This document shows, piece after piece, positions 1-8,357 of a DNA stretch of 14,116 bases. The stretch is taken from contig QOPK01000042.1 in the NCBI GenBank assembly GCA_003331685.1, positions 1 to 14,116 of the forward strand. The letters are read 5' to 3'. Positions within the stretch are counted from its first letter, which is position 1; the number at the start of each line of letters is the position of its first letter. The stretch comes from Halieaceae bacterium (GTDB lineage Bacteria > Pseudomonadota > Gammaproteobacteria > Pseudomonadales > Halieaceae). Below the pieces are notes generated by a model, which was not told the DNA's origin, ran no database searches, and saw nothing but the letters and a program-made list of their open reading frames with translations. A program made the position numbers and the translations under genes.

Positions 1-122
1 GCTCCCGCCCGATGCCCAGCCACGCCCGGGTAGCCCTCCCGGCGCGCCCAACGGTTGTTCCCGTCCATAATGATGGCGAGATGGCGAGGCACGGTGCGGG
101 GCTGAATATCAGATGCTTGCAC
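1..122 (-). CDS. uppS: Undecaprenyl diphosphate synthase (isoprenyl transferase), N-terminal part
   Basis: This cis-prenyltransferase condenses isopentenyl diphosphate onto farnesyl diphosphate to make the C55 lipid carrier of peptidoglycan and O-antigen units. Only about 40 codons are visible; the rest lies beyond position 1. The translated N-terminus contains [17 protein letters not shown] followed by GVAGHRAG. This is the family's first conserved block, with the catalytic Asp and the diphosphate-binding Gly-Asn-x-Arg. The reading frame has no ATG upstream. I chose a GTG at 120-122, 19 bases after the frr stop, but the Shine-Dalgarno match is poor, so the exact start is uncertain. Its place directly after frr, in the same direction, is the usual proteobacterial order. 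Family identity is firm; only the start is doubtful. Confidence 0.88.
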   Translation of the reverse strand, partial: MQASDIQPRTVPRHLAIIMDGNNRWARREGYPGVAGHRAG

Positions 123-141
123 AGGCGCTTTGTCTCGGGCC

Positions 142-699
142 TCAGATGGCCATGAGGTCAGTTTCTTTCTCGCCCAAAGCAGACTCGACCTTGGCCACAT
201 AGTCGTCGGTCAGCTTTTGAATGACGTCCTGGCCGCGGCGCTCCTCGTCCTCGGAGATCTCTTTTTCCTTGAGCAACTCCTTCAGCATGCCGAGGCCATC
301 TCGCCGAGCATTGCGCACCGATACGCGCGCGGACTCCGCCTCGGCACGGGCCTGTTTAATGTAGCCTTTGCGAGTCTCTTCGGTCAGCACCGGCATCGGA
401 ATGCGGATCACATCGCCAGCGGTTGCCGGGTTGAGCCCCAGGTCTGACTTCAGTATGGCCCGCTCGATATCGGGCGTAATCCCCTTATCAAACGCCACCA
501 CGCTTAAGGTCCGGGCGTCTTCGATATTGATGTTGGCCAACTGATTAAGCGGCGTCTCTGCGCCGTAATACTCGATCCGAATGCTGTCTAATAAGCTGGG
601 GTGTGCCCGGCCAGTGCGGATTTTATTGAAGTTGTGAGAGAGCGCCTCGAGCGCCTTGCCCATCCGGTCTTCGGTATCCTGCTTGATGTCTTCTATCAT
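142..699 (-). CDS. frr: Ribosome recycling factor
   Basis: RRF works with EF-G to split the post-termination ribosome into subunits. The protein is 185 residues, the usual family length, and starts [13 protein letters not shown]. The frame stays open 13 codons further upstream to position 738, but that extension lacks family similarity, and an AGGA lies at a suitable distance before the ATG at 697-699. Visible family features are [13 protein letters not shown] (about residues 26-38), the PIPMP-like segment [15 protein letters not shown] (98-112) and the RNARRD stretch around Arg132, an arginine needed for ribosome binding in the E. coli protein. It lies 51 bases downstream of pyrH and directly upstream of uppS, all on the minus strand, so the three are probably co-transcribed. 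Confidence 0.97.
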   Translation of the reverse strand: MIEDIKQDTEDRMGKALEALSHNFNKIRTGRAHPSLLDSIRIEYYGAETPLNQLANINIEDARTLSVVAFDKGITPDIERAILKSDLGLNPATAGDVIRIPMPVLTEETRKGYIKQARAEAESARVSVRNARRDGLGMLKELLKEKEISEDEERRGQDVIQKLTDDYVAKVESALGEKETDLMAI

Positions 700-750
700 T
701 ATCAATCCTGGGTGTTTTTCTCTTTGACCGCAGCGCACTGCGTTGCGCTA

Positions 751-1470
751 TCAAGCCTGAATCAACGTACCTTCATCCCCGCCCCGGACAATACTGAGTA
801 GTGCGCCCCGCTGCGCCATATCGAACACCCGCACCGGCATGTCGTGATCCCTCACCAAACAAATGGCGGTTGAATCCATGACACCCAGCTTCTTGTCTAG
901 CACCTCGTCATAGGTCAGCTCGTCATATTTCACCGCATTGGGGTCTGTAACCGGGTCCGCGCTGTAGACACCATCGACCTTGGTCGCCTTCAACACCACA
1001 TCCGCTTTGACTTCAATGCCACGCAAACAGGCCGAGGAATCGGTGGTGAAGAAAGGGTTACCAGTGCCCGCTGCAAAAATAACGACGTCGCCATTAGACA
1101 GCGATCGGATCGCTTTGCGCCGATCATAGTGCTCTACCACACCGCTCATCGGAATAGATGACATGGCTTGAGTCGCGATATTGGATCGCTCAAGGGCATC
1201 GCGAAGGGCCAGTGCATTCATAACGGTGGCCAACATACCCATGTGATCACCTGTGACGCGATCTAGCCCAGCCGCGTTCAAAGCCGCGCCGCGGAAAAGA
1301 TTGCCGCCGCCGACTACCAATCCGACCTGAACGCCGATGCCCACCAGCTGCCCGATCTCGAGGGCCAGTTGGTCCAATACTTTGGGATCAATACCGAAGG
1401 CTTCCTGACCGGTTAGCGCCTCGCCGCTCAGCTTGAGCAGTATGCGCTTGTAGACCTTGTCCGCCGCCAT
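751..1470 (-). CDS. pyrH: UMP kinase
   Basis: This cytoplasmic enzyme of the amino-acid-kinase fold phosphorylates UMP to UDP with ATP, a step of pyrimidine nucleotide synthesis. In bacteria it is typically activated by GTP and inhibited by UTP. The 239 residues match the family length. Visible motifs are KLSGE (13-17, phosphate binding), VGGGNLFRG (53-61), GDHMGMLAT (74-82), [10 protein letters not shown] (135-144, UMP binding) and VDGVYSADP (165-173). The ATG at 1468-1470 has a purine-rich GGAGATAGGGA stretch just upstream as ribosome-binding site. It sits between tsf and frr, the common order in gammaproteobacteria. The 140-base gap to tsf leaves room for separate regulation, though I see no strong promoter there. 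Confidence 0.97.
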   Translation of the reverse strand: MAADKVYKRILLKLSGEALTGQEAFGIDPKVLDQLALEIGQLVGIGVQVGLVVGGGNLFRGAALNAAGLDRVTGDHMGMLATVMNALALRDALERSNIATQAMSSIPMSGVVEHYDRRKAIRSLSNGDVVIFAAGTGNPFFTTDSSACLRGIEVKADVVLKATKVDGVYSADPVTDPNAVKYDELTYDEVLDKKLGVMDSTAICLVRDHDMPVRVFDMAQRGALLSIVRGGDEGTLIQA

Positions 1471-1610
1471 CTGTCCCTATCTCCGCCTGCTCAATCCGTG
1501 TCGCCCCATGCTACCGGACGTGAAGTCTCTGTTGACACAGAAACCTTGGTGATTCTTGTCATCCCGAGTTGATATCACGCCGGGATCAATGCGAGAGGGC
1601 GGCGCCAGAA
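1471..1610 (-). other. tsf-pyrH intergenic gap with dyad symmetry
   Basis: This is the longest gap inside the minus-strand block. It holds a 26-base interrupted palindrome at 1561-1586: arms ATCCCG and CGGGAT around a centred TGATATCA, with 3-base mismatched spacers. A smaller inverted repeat, TCTGT-TGAC-ACAGA, lies at 1528-1541. Neither is followed by a run of U on the minus-strand transcript, so neither looks like an intrinsic terminator. I could not find a convincing -35/-10 pair. The region may hold an operator, a processing site or nothing functional. Confidence 0.35.
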
Positions 1611-2468
1611 TCAGTTTGCGAGCTGGGCAGCCACCTCGGAAGCGAAATCTACCTTCTCAACTTCGATACCTTCCCCTACCTCGAAGCGGGTGAAACCGAG
1701 TACTTCCGCACCGGCCTGCGAGACTAGCTTACCAACCGTCATGTCAGGGTCTTTAACGAAGGCCTGCTCAGTCAGGCTGTTCTCAGCAAGAAACTTGCGA
1801 ATTCGACCGTCAATCATTTTCTCAACGATTTCCGGCGGCTTACCAGAGTCCTGAGCTTGTGCAGAATAGATCTCTCGCTCCTTGGCCACGAGGTCCTCGG
1901 GCATATCATCGGGTGAGATGACTTGGGGGTTGACGGCGGCCACATGCATGGCCACGTCGCGTGCCAGCTCTTCTGAGCCGCCCCTCAGGGCTACCAGTAC
2001 AGCAATCCGATTATTGCCATGCACATAACCGCCAATGACGCCGCCATCCGCCACGTGGGTCGCTACGCGACGCACACTGATGTTCTCACCAATCTTTTGC
2101 ACCAGCGCCTGACGGGCCTCTTCGGTATCGCCGTCCGCCAGTGCAGTCACGTCGTCAATACGTTGATCAAACGCCTTGCCCACGACGCTGTGAACGAAAT
2201 TCAGGAAGTTCTCGTCTCGCGCGACGAAGTCGGTCTCGCTGTTAACCTCGACCATCGCAGCGAAGCTGCCATCTTCTGCGGTCTTGATCGCCACCACACC
2301 ATCAGCCGCGGTCCTACCGGCTTTCTTCGCCGCTTTCATTCCGCTGGACTTGCGAAGTGCCTCAATCGCCGCGTCGATATCACCACCCGCCTCTGAGAGC
2401 GCTTTTTTACACTCCATCAAGCCCAATCCGGTCCTCTCGCGCAGTTCCTTAACCAATGCCGCAGACAT
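1611..2468 (-). CDS. tsf: Elongation factor Ts
   Basis: EF-Ts is the guanine nucleotide exchange factor that regenerates EF-Tu-GTP. The protein is 285 residues (E. coli 283). It starts [24 protein letters not shown], the conserved N-terminal UBA-like module that contacts EF-Tu, and carries the TDFVA signature at residues 79-83, whose Asp-Phe inserts into EF-Tu near the Mg site. The core and coiled-coil regions follow, ending at the normal C-terminus. The start is fixed by a strong Shine-Dalgarno (GAGGAAAG) a few bases before the ATG at 2466-2468. It lies 90 bases downstream of rpsB, the classical rpsB-tsf pair. A small GC hairpin sits just before its ribosome-binding site. Confidence 0.98.
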   Translation of the reverse strand: MSAALVKELRERTGLGLMECKKALSEAGGDIDAAIEALRKSSGMKAAKKAGRTAADGVVAIKTAEDGSFAAMVEVNSETDFVARDENFLNFVHSVVGKAFDQRIDDVTALADGDTEEARQALVQKIGENISVRRVATHVADGGVIGGYVHGNNRIAVLVALRGGSEELARDVAMHVAAVNPQVISPDDMPEDLVAKEREIYSAQAQDSGKPPEIVEKMIDGRIRKFLAENSLTEQAFVKDPDMTVGKLVSQAGAEVLGFTRFEVGEGIEVEKVDFASEVAAQLAN

Positions 2469-2484
2469 GTTCTTTCCTCACGAA

Positions 2485-2535
2485 GCCGCCCGTTAAGGCG
2501 GCAAGATCATTGATGGTTCCGGGGTGACAAACCCC
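2485..2535 (-). promoter_or_regulatory. Two small hairpins in the rpsB-tsf gap
   Basis: On the minus-strand transcript the gap holds GGGGU-UUGUC-ACCCC (2535-2521), about 24 bases after the rpsB stop, and GCCGCC-UUAACG-GGCGGC (2502-2485). The second ends about five bases before the tsf Shine-Dalgarno GAGGA. Neither is followed by a U-tract, so they are not standard rho-independent terminators. They could tune tsf translation, protect mRNA ends after processing, or slow transcription. The stems are seen directly in the sequence; the function is inference. Confidence 0.4.
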
Positions 2536-2558
2536 ATAATCACAAACAGACTGGCGTG

Positions 2559-3476
2559 TCAGGAAGCAGGCTTCTCTGCTTCCTCGGCCGCATCCGCCTC
2601 TGTGGGGGCTTCCAGTTCCGCCTCTGCGGGAGTTCCCGGTTCAGCCTCTGCGCTGACCTCAGTGGCCACAGGCGCGGCCGCTTCAGTAGTTGTCTCCGTA
2701 GGCTCCGCCGTTTCGGCGGCCTCTGCGGCGGCGACAGGTTCTGCCTCCGCTTCGGTCACCTCAACAAACTCATCAGCGGATACCACTTCTCCCGCCGCCG
2801 CTTTACCCGCCAGCACCGCATCAGCCACGGCGGCGACGTATAGCTTGATTGCGCGGATCGCGTCGTCGTTTCCAGGGATCACATAATCGACGCCATCGGG
2901 ATTGCTATTGGTATCGACGATGCCAATAACCGGGATGCCCAGTTTGTTGGCTTCGGTCACTGCAATACGCTCGTGATCTACGTCCACGACAAATAACACA
3001 TCGGGCAGGCCCGACATTTCTTTAATTCCGCCGATGGACCGCTCAAGCTTTTCCTTCATCCGGGAGCGCATCAACGCTTCTTTCTTAGTCAGCTTGGCAA
3101 AGGTGCCATCACGTTCCTGCTCCTCAAGCTCACGAAGGCGCTTAATTGATGAGCGGATGGTCTTATAGTTCGTCAACATACCGCCCAGCCAGCGGTGGCT
3201 GACAAATGGCATACCGCAGCGACGCGCCTGCTCCTCAACGATCTTTCCGGCTGCGCGCTTGGTGCCGACAAACATCACCTGATTTTTGTTCTCGGACAGG
3301 CGCTTGACTGTATTCAGCGCGTCATTGAAGGCGGGCACGGTGTGCTCTAGATTGATGATGTGAATTTTATTGCGAGCCCCAAAAATGTACTGATCCATCT
3401 TGGGGTTCCAGAAACGGGTCTGGTGTCCGAAGTGCGCACCTGCCTGCAGCAAGTCACGCATGCTTACTTGCGTCAT
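2559..3476 (-). CDS. rpsB: 30S ribosomal protein S2 with long acidic C-terminal tail
   Basis: S2 is a late-assembling protein of the 30S subunit that contacts S1 and 16S rRNA. The 305-residue product starts [20 protein letters not shown], the usual S2 start. The frame is open further upstream, but that part is arginine-rich leader sequence with no family match. Conserved S2 blocks include RFWNPKM (21-27), FVGTKRAA (69-76), [11 protein letters not shown] (93-103), [10 protein letters not shown] (157-166) and [26 protein letters not shown] (181-206). E. coli S2 has 241 residues. Here residues from about 234 to 305 (DNA 2777-2562) form an extra tail of Ala, Glu, Thr and Pro with almost no basic residue, partly built of 8-residue repeats. 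The gene is preceded by its own promoter and a structured leader, and leads the rpsB-tsf operon. Confidence 0.98.
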   Translation of the reverse strand: MTQVSMRDLLQAGAHFGHQTRFWNPKMDQYIFGARNKIHIINLEHTVPAFNDALNTVKRLSENKNQVMFVGTKRAAGKIVEEQARRCGMPFVSHRWLGGMLTNYKTIRSSIKRLRELEEQERDGTFAKLTKKEALMRSRMKEKLERSIGGIKEMSGLPDVLFVVDVDHERIAVTEANKLGIPVIGIVDTNSNPDGVDYVIPGNDDAIRAIKLYVAAVADAVLAGKAAAGEVVSADEFVEVTEAEAEPVAAAEAAETAEPTETTTEAAAPVATEVSAEAEPGTPAEAELEAPTEADAAEEAEKPAS

Positions 3477-3604
3477 AGTCAAACTCTCTGTTTGGGTTAA
3501 CCTTCCGCCCCGTCGTGCGACTCCAACCGGAAACCGGCACCCGGGTCCGCAACTGCGAGGGGGCGTGCTATTTGCCATTATTGGCGTGCCGGATCAAACC
3601 AGCG
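3477..3604 (-). promoter_or_regulatory. rpsB structured 5' leader (candidate S2 autoregulatory element)
   Basis: From the predicted start site to the rpsB ATG is about 128 nt. The transcript can form a 7-bp long-range stem, CCGGCAC (3592-3586) with GUGCCGG (3540-3534). This encloses a hairpin GCCA-AUAA-UGGC (3585-3574) and a short CGCA/UGCG stem. A competing local hairpin CCGG-UUU-CCGG lies at 3537-3527. S2-mediated autogenous control through a conserved structured rpsB leader is known in enterobacteria, and length and position here fit that. The pairings are seen in the sequence. Homology to the known element is inferred and would need covariation support. Confidence 0.5.
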
Positions 3605-3610
3605 GCGCGC

Positions 3611-3638
3611 TTTATACCACAGGCGCCGAGACAGTAAA
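3611..3638 (-). promoter_or_regulatory. Predicted sigma70 promoter of rpsB-tsf
   Basis: On the minus strand TTTACT (3638-3633) is followed by a 16-base spacer and TATAAA (3616-3611), which match the -35 and -10 consensus at 4/6 and 5/6. The bases after the -10 are GCGCGCC, a GC-rich discriminator typical of stringently controlled ribosomal promoters. Transcription would begin near 3604 and give a leader of about 128 nt. The discriminator's role in ppGpp response is established for such promoters in general; here it is inferred. Confidence 0.6.
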
Positions 3639-3712
3639 AGCGCGGTCCAAAGGAGCCTCCGAGTCGGTTACACTCTCGCCACCCTTGGATCCATTACCAC
3701 CGGCAGCCGCTG

Positions 3713-4495
3713 ATGAACACCATTACGCCCAAAACCCACACCGAAATTGATGCCATGCGCGAGGCGGGCCGTCTCGCCGCAGAGGTCCTTGAAATGATCG
3801 GACCTCAAGTCGAAGTGGGGATGACGACCGGTGAAATTGACCGAATTTGTCACGATCACATCGTGAATGTGCAAAAAGCGGTCCCTGCGCCGCTCAATTA
3901 TAAAGGCTTCCCCAAATCGATCTGTACCTCAGTGAACGAGGTGATTTGCCATGGCATTCCCTCGGACAGCAAGAAATTGCGAAACGGCGACATCATTAAC
4001 ATCGACGTCACGGTGATCAAAGACGGCTGGCATGGTGATACCAGTATTATGGTGGGCGTCGGAGACGTCGCCCCTCATGCAGAGCGACTGATGCGTATCA
4101 CTCAGGAATGCCTATATCAGGCGCTGGCGCTGGTCAAGCCTGGCGCCGCATTGGGCGATTTGGGCCATGTTATTCAGCAACATGCCGAATCCAACTACTA
4201 CTCGGTTGTCAGAGAGTACTGCGGCCATGGTATCGGCCAAGTTTTCCATGAAGAACCGCAGGTGCTCCATTACGGCAAAGCCGGCACGGGCCTTAAACTG
4301 GAACCCGGCATGACCTTCACGGTGGAACCAATGATCAACGCGGGCAAGCGATATACCAAGTTAAATACGCGAGACGGCTGGACCGTGACCACGCGAGATG
4401 GCCGGCTTTCAGCCCAGTGGGAGCACACCATCGCTGTAACAGACACGGGTTGCGAGGTACTCACCCGGAGGCAGGATGAAATCCTCCCCTTCTGA
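3713..4495 (+). CDS. map: Methionine aminopeptidase type I
   Basis: This cytoplasmic metalloenzyme removes the N-terminal Met from nascent proteins when the second residue is small. The 260 residues match the type I family. The five metal ligands are all visible: Asp98 (NIDVTV), Asp109 (HGDTS), His172 (CGHGIG), Glu205 (FTVEPM) and Glu237 (QWEHTI). His80 in CHGIP is the conserved substrate-side histidine. The ATG at 3713 gives the expected N-terminus (TEIDAMREAGRLAAEVLEMI), but I see no clear Shine-Dalgarno before it, so translation may begin on a short leader. It is divergent from rpsB across 236 bases, the usual arrangement. A weak TACACT at 3670-3675 is the only -10 candidate I noticed. Its last 20 bases overlap the start of glnD. 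Confidence 0.97.
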   Translation: MNTITPKTHTEIDAMREAGRLAAEVLEMIGPQVEVGMTTGEIDRICHDHIVNVQKAVPAPLNYKGFPKSICTSVNEVICHGIPSDSKKLRNGDIINIDVTVIKDGWHGDTSIMVGVGDVAPHAERLMRITQECLYQALALVKPGAALGDLGHVIQQHAESNYYSVVREYCGHGIGQVFHEEPQVLHYGKAGTGLKLEPGMTFTVEPMINAGKRYTKLNTRDGWTVTTRDGRLSAQWEHTIAVTDTGCEVLTRRQDEILPF

Positions 4496-7169
4496 GGCAC
4501 TTCCAGAAGGGTCCATTCCCCCTTTTGACTCTTTCCTAGCGCAGGACACAAATCCTGCTCTGGCGGCCCGGAGTTTTCTGCAGACAGCGAGAGAGGCGCT
4601 GGCTGAAAGCTTTGCGCCTGGCAAGGCGATTGCGCCGTTCCTCCGACAAACCAGCGCCATGGTCGACGCTGTGCTCACCCGATTGTGGGTGGAATACATA
4701 GGGGAGAACGCGGCGCCGGCACTCATCGCGGTGGGTGGCTATGGCAGAGGCGAACTGTTCCCCCAATCTGATATCGACGTACTCATCCTCACTCGAGAGG
4801 CACCAGACGCCGACACCGCGAGCCAATTGGAACGTTTTGTCACCAGTCTCTGGGATACGGGACTCCAGATAGGACACAGCGTCAGAACACTGGCCGAGTG
4901 CGAAGAGTTGGCAAAGGAAGATTTGACCGTGGTGACGACGATGATGGAATCACGCCATCTCGAAGGCGACACCGGTTTGATAGAAGCGCTGGCAGAGGTT
5001 ATCGCTCCCTCCGCCATGTGGCCGCCAAACGACTTTATCCGCGGCAAGCTGGGCGAACAACAAAATCGCCACGACCGCTACAGCAATACCGAATATGCGC
5101 TGGAACCCAACATTAAGAGCTCACCTGGCGGGCTGCGAGATCTGCAGGTCATTGAGTGGATTACGCTGCGATGCTTCAGGGCCGGGCTCAACGAGGTCAA
5201 CGAGCCTGACTTTTTGAGCGCGGCCGAACGCGACCAGTTGCGCAATGGCAAGGAATTTCTAAGCCAAGTGCGCTTCGCGCTGCACAGCATGACAGGGCGT
5301 GCCGACGACAGACTGCTGTTTGACCATCAAAAAAAGCTCGCGGCGCTGTGGGGTATGGTCGATGGCGACACGCTGGCTGTCGAGCAGTTCATGCAGGTGT
5401 ATTACCGCTGGATGAAAACCCTCAGCCAGCTTAACGAATTATTAATAGAGGTGTTTGAGCATCGACTGGCCGACGCCCCCGACTCCGATGTCCGCGTCAT
5501 CGATGACGACTTCGAGGTGAGCGACAGCCGTATCAGGGCTCGACATGACAGCGTATTTCAGGACAACCCCAGCAATCTGTTACGGCTGTTCGTGCTCATC
5601 GGCAATGACCCGTTGGTAGACCGAATTGAGCCCAATACGCAACGCCTGCTGCGCCGGGATTCGCCCCTGATCGACGACGCCTTCCGGGCCTCTCAGACGA
5701 ACCGCGACCTGTTTACGGACGTACTCGGTGTGCCCCACAACATGACCAAGCAGCTCAGGCGCATGTCACGCCACGGCGTGTTGGGTCGATATCTGCCCGC
5801 GTTTGGCAAGATCATTGGGCAGATGCAGTTTGATTTATTCCACGCCTACACCGTGGATGCACACACGACTGAGGTCATCGCCAACACCCGTCGCTTCATG
5901 CGCGCGGACTACACCGACCGGTTCCCGGTGTCGACCCGGATTGCGCGCCGCTTGAGGGACCCCAGACTGCTCTATATTGCCGCACTGTTTCACGATATCG
6001 GCAAAGGTCGGGGCGGCGATCACTCAGAGCTAGGGGCAGTGGATGCCGAGACGTTCTGTACCGATCACGGTTTATCGCACACCGACACCGAGTTGATTGT
6101 CTGGCTGGTGAAGAACCATTTATTGATGAGCCAGATCGCCCAACGTCGGGATATCTCCGACCCAGAGGAAATCCAGCGCTTCGCAGAGATTGTAGTGACT
6201 CAGGAACGCCTCGATTACCTGTATACGCTTACCGTCGCCGATATCGCCGGCACCAACCCGGAGCTCTGGAACGCATGGCGTTCATCGCTGATGCGTCAGC
6301 TGTACACCGAGACCCGCCGAGCCCTGAGCCGCGGGCTGGACAACCCTTTGGACCGGGAGCAGGTCATACGCGAAACCAAACGCATTGCCGCTGACGCGCT
6401 GGAGTACCGGGGCTTTCTCGAGGCCGAGCTGGAGGGGCTCTGGTCTCCGCGAGGCGAAGACTATTTTCTCCGGGAGCGCCCTGAGGACATTGCCTGGCAT
6501 ACCGAGGCCATTGCGGATCACAACCACGAGCGTGGCGCGTTGGTGCTGGTGCGGCAGGCCAGCGAGTCACCTATTGGCAATGCGACCCAGATTTTTGTGC
6601 ACACGCTGGATGAGCCCACTACCTTCGCCTCGATCTGCGCGGCGCTTGAAACGCTGGACCTCACCATCCACGACGCCCGCATCTACAGTGACACCCACGG
6701 CAGCACCCTAGACACGTTCTTTGTATTAAAGAGTGACGGATCCTCTCTGGACAGCCATCCGGATACGTTTCAGGAGATCGAAGACAGGATTCGCCAACAC
6801 CTCAGCGAATCCGAGCTGAAAACGGTGTCCCGACACACGCCCAGAACCGTCAAAGCCTTCACCATTCCGACCACCGTACAGTTCTCCCAGGACGCGACCA
6901 GTCACCTGACGACGCTTGAAATCATCACCGCCGACCGACCCGGATTACTGGCACGGTTGGGATCGGTGCTGTCTCGCCACGACGTATCTGTCCAGGGTGC
7001 AAAAATACAAACCTTGGGCGAGCGGGTGGAGGATATCTTTTTCCTAGCCAATGCAGATGGCGGACAGCTCCGAGAGGAGACCTTACTTGCCAAGCTTGAG
7101 AGCGAGCTCATCGAGGCGTTGAGCACAGATCAACAGAAAGGCAGCGCAATATCGGGGCTGAGTATTTGA
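4476..7169 (+). CDS. glnD: Bifunctional PII uridylyltransferase / uridylyl-removing enzyme
   Basis: GlnD senses glutamine. When glutamine is low it uridylylates PII proteins (GlnB/GlnK); when it is high it removes UMP, thereby controlling glutamine synthetase and NtrBC. The 897 residues fit the family (E. coli 890). Domains in order: a nucleotidyltransferase with GGYGRGEL (87-94) and the catalytic Asp99/Asp101 of SDIDVLIL; a linker and helical region; an HD hydrolase domain with DAHTTEV (461-467) and LFHDIGKGRGGDHS (504-517); and two C-terminal ACT domains, at roughly 703-780 and 811-885 (the second with ITADRPGLLARLG), which bind glutamine. The ATG lies inside the end of map, 20 bases before its stop ends, with GGAGG five bases upstream (4467-4471), indicating translational coupling. 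No key motif is missing. Confidence 0.98.
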   Translation: MKSSPSEALPEGSIPPFDSFLAQDTNPALAARSFLQTAREALAESFAPGKAIAPFLRQTSAMVDAVLTRLWVEYIGENAAPALIAVGGYGRGELFPQSDIDVLILTREAPDADTASQLERFVTSLWDTGLQIGHSVRTLAECEELAKEDLTVVTTMMESRHLEGDTGLIEALAEVIAPSAMWPPNDFIRGKLGEQQNRHDRYSNTEYALEPNIKSSPGGLRDLQVIEWITLRCFRAGLNEVNEPDFLSAAERDQLRNGKEFLSQVRFALHSMTGRADDRLLFDHQKKLAALWGMVDGDTLAVEQFMQVYYRWMKTLSQLNELLIEVFEHRLADAPDSDVRVIDDDFEVSDSRIRARHDSVFQDNPSNLLRLFVLIGNDPLVDRIEPNTQRLLRRDSPLIDDAFRASQTNRDLFTDVLGVPHNMTKQLRRMSRHGVLGRYLPAFGKIIGQMQFDLFHAYTVDAHTTEVIANTRRFMRADYTDRFPVSTRIARRLRDPRLLYIAALFHDIGKGRGGDHSELGAVDAETFCTDHGLSHTDTELIVWLVKNHLLMSQIAQRRDISDPEEIQRFAEIVVTQERLDYLYTLTVADIAGTNPELWNAWRSSLMRQLYTETRRALSRGLDNPLDREQVIRETKRIAADALEYRGFLEAELEGLWSPRGEDYFLRERPEDIAWHTEAIADHNHERGALVLVRQASESPIGNATQIFVHTLDEPTTFASICAALETLDLTIHDARIYSDTHGSTLDTFFVLKSDGSSLDSHPDTFQEIEDRIRQHLSESELKTVSRHTPRTVKAFTIPTTVQFSQDATSHLTTLEIITADRPGLLARLGSVLSRHDVSVQGAKIQTLGERVEDIFFLANADGGQLREETLLAKLESELIEALSTDQQKGSAISGLSI

Positions 7170-8356
7170 ATACCGGCTTAAATACCCTGCATCCCTACCC
7201 CTTTGAAAAGCTGGGGCAACTCTTTGAGGGCCTATCGCAACCCCATCGTCAGATCATTCCGCTCACCATTGGCGAACCTCAGCACGCACCGCCTAGTCGG
7301 GTGACCGAGTTACTGAGCGAGCATACCTCGCTGGTGGCGCAGTACCCCGCTACGGCGGGTCGACCTGAACTTCGCGCCGCGATCGGCGCATGGCTGGAGC
7401 GTCGCTTCCAACTGCCTTCAGTCGACGCTGACCGACACGTCTTACCCTTAAACGGTACGCGAGAAGGCCTGTTTGCAGTGGCACAAATGCTGGTGACCCA
7501 CGGTAGAGCCGGGGCGGTGTTGTGCCCAAATCCCTTTTATCAGATCTACGAGGGCGCTGCGTTGCTGGCGGGCACCGAGCCCGTCTTGTTGAATTGCGAA
7601 GCCGGAAACGGGTTCCTGCCGAATTTCGATTCGGTGACCACCCAACAGTGGCAAGCCTGCCAGCTGTTGTTTATTTGCACGCCGGGGAACCCCTCCGGCG
7701 CAGTCATGTCCCGAGAGGCACTCCAGAGACTCATTGCATTGGCGCAAGAGCATGATTTTGTGATCGCCAGCGACGAGTGCTATAGCGAGATCTATCCAGA
7801 TGAGGAGCTTCCGCCAGTAGGCTTGCTTGAAGCCGCCGCCGGCATGGGCAATACCGACTACCGGCATTGTCTGTGTTTCCACAGTCTCTCAAAGCGATCC
7901 AACCTACCGGGGCTGCGATCAGGTTTCGTTGCGGGAGATCCGCACTGGATTGAGCAATTCCGTCGGTACCGCACCTATCACGGCTGTGCCATGCCACCAC
8001 ATCACCAAATTGCCAGCGAGTGGGCGTGGAGCGACGAGCAGCATGTGCTCGACAATCGTGCGCGCTACCGCGAAAAATTTGCCGCTGTGACGCCCATTTT
8101 GACGCCGGTTCTCGCGACGCCCTGTCCCGATGCTGGCTTTTACCTGTGGCCCGAGACACCGATCGATGATGAAACCTTTGCCCAGCATCTACTAAAGCAT
8201 GCCGGCGTCAAAGTGCTACCCGGTCGTTACCTCGCCCGGGACACCGCGGCCGGCAACCCAGGCGCGCACCGCGCTCGCTTGGCACTGGTGGCAGAACTAG
8301 CACAATGCGTTGAAGCCGCAGAGCGCATTGCGCACGCAGTCACATCAGGTTGGTGA
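7166..8356 (+). CDS. dapC: N-succinyldiaminopimelate aminotransferase
   Basis: DapC is a PLP enzyme converting N-succinyl-2-amino-6-ketopimelate to N-succinyl-LL-diaminopimelate with glutamate as donor, in lysine and peptidoglycan synthesis. The 396 residues show the class I/II aminotransferase fold: YPATAGRPELR (60-70), NPFYQIYEGA (122-131), PGNPSGA with Asn175, SDECYSE with Asp203 and Tyr206, the PLP-binding Lys243 in HSLSKRSNLPGLRSGF, and RLAL with Arg371, the likely carboxylate contact. YHGCAMP (271-277) is typical of the gammaproteobacterial DapC subgroup. No in-frame ATG lies near the N-terminus. The start is a TTG at 7166-7168 sharing bases with the glnD stop (TTGA), and it yields the family N-terminus LNTLHPYPFEKL. 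DapD and DapE, acting before and after it, are encoded nearby. Confidence 0.93.
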   Translation: MNTGLNTLHPYPFEKLGQLFEGLSQPHRQIIPLTIGEPQHAPPSRVTELLSEHTSLVAQYPATAGRPELRAAIGAWLERRFQLPSVDADRHVLPLNGTREGLFAVAQMLVTHGRAGAVLCPNPFYQIYEGAALLAGTEPVLLNCEAGNGFLPNFDSVTTQQWQACQLLFICTPGNPSGAVMSREALQRLIALAQEHDFVIASDECYSEIYPDEELPPVGLLEAAAGMGNTDYRHCLCFHSLSKRSNLPGLRSGFVAGDPHWIEQFRRYRTYHGCAMPPHHQIASEWAWSDEQHVLDNRARYREKFAAVTPILTPVLATPCPDAGFYLWPETPIDDETFAQHLLKHAGVKVLPGRYLARDTAAGNPGAHRARLALVAELAQCVEAAERIAHAVTSGW

Positions 8357-8357
8357 C

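Noticed and set aside
3477..3578. N-terminal extension of S2
   Set aside because: The extra 34 codons fall in the structured leader; family alignment and the ribosome-binding sequence favour the ATG at 3474-3476.
7448..8159. Overlapping minus-strand open frames of 144 and 142 codons opposite dapC
   Set aside because: Both lie wholly antisense to dapC, look like low-information Arg/Cys/His-rich shadow translations, and match no family I know.
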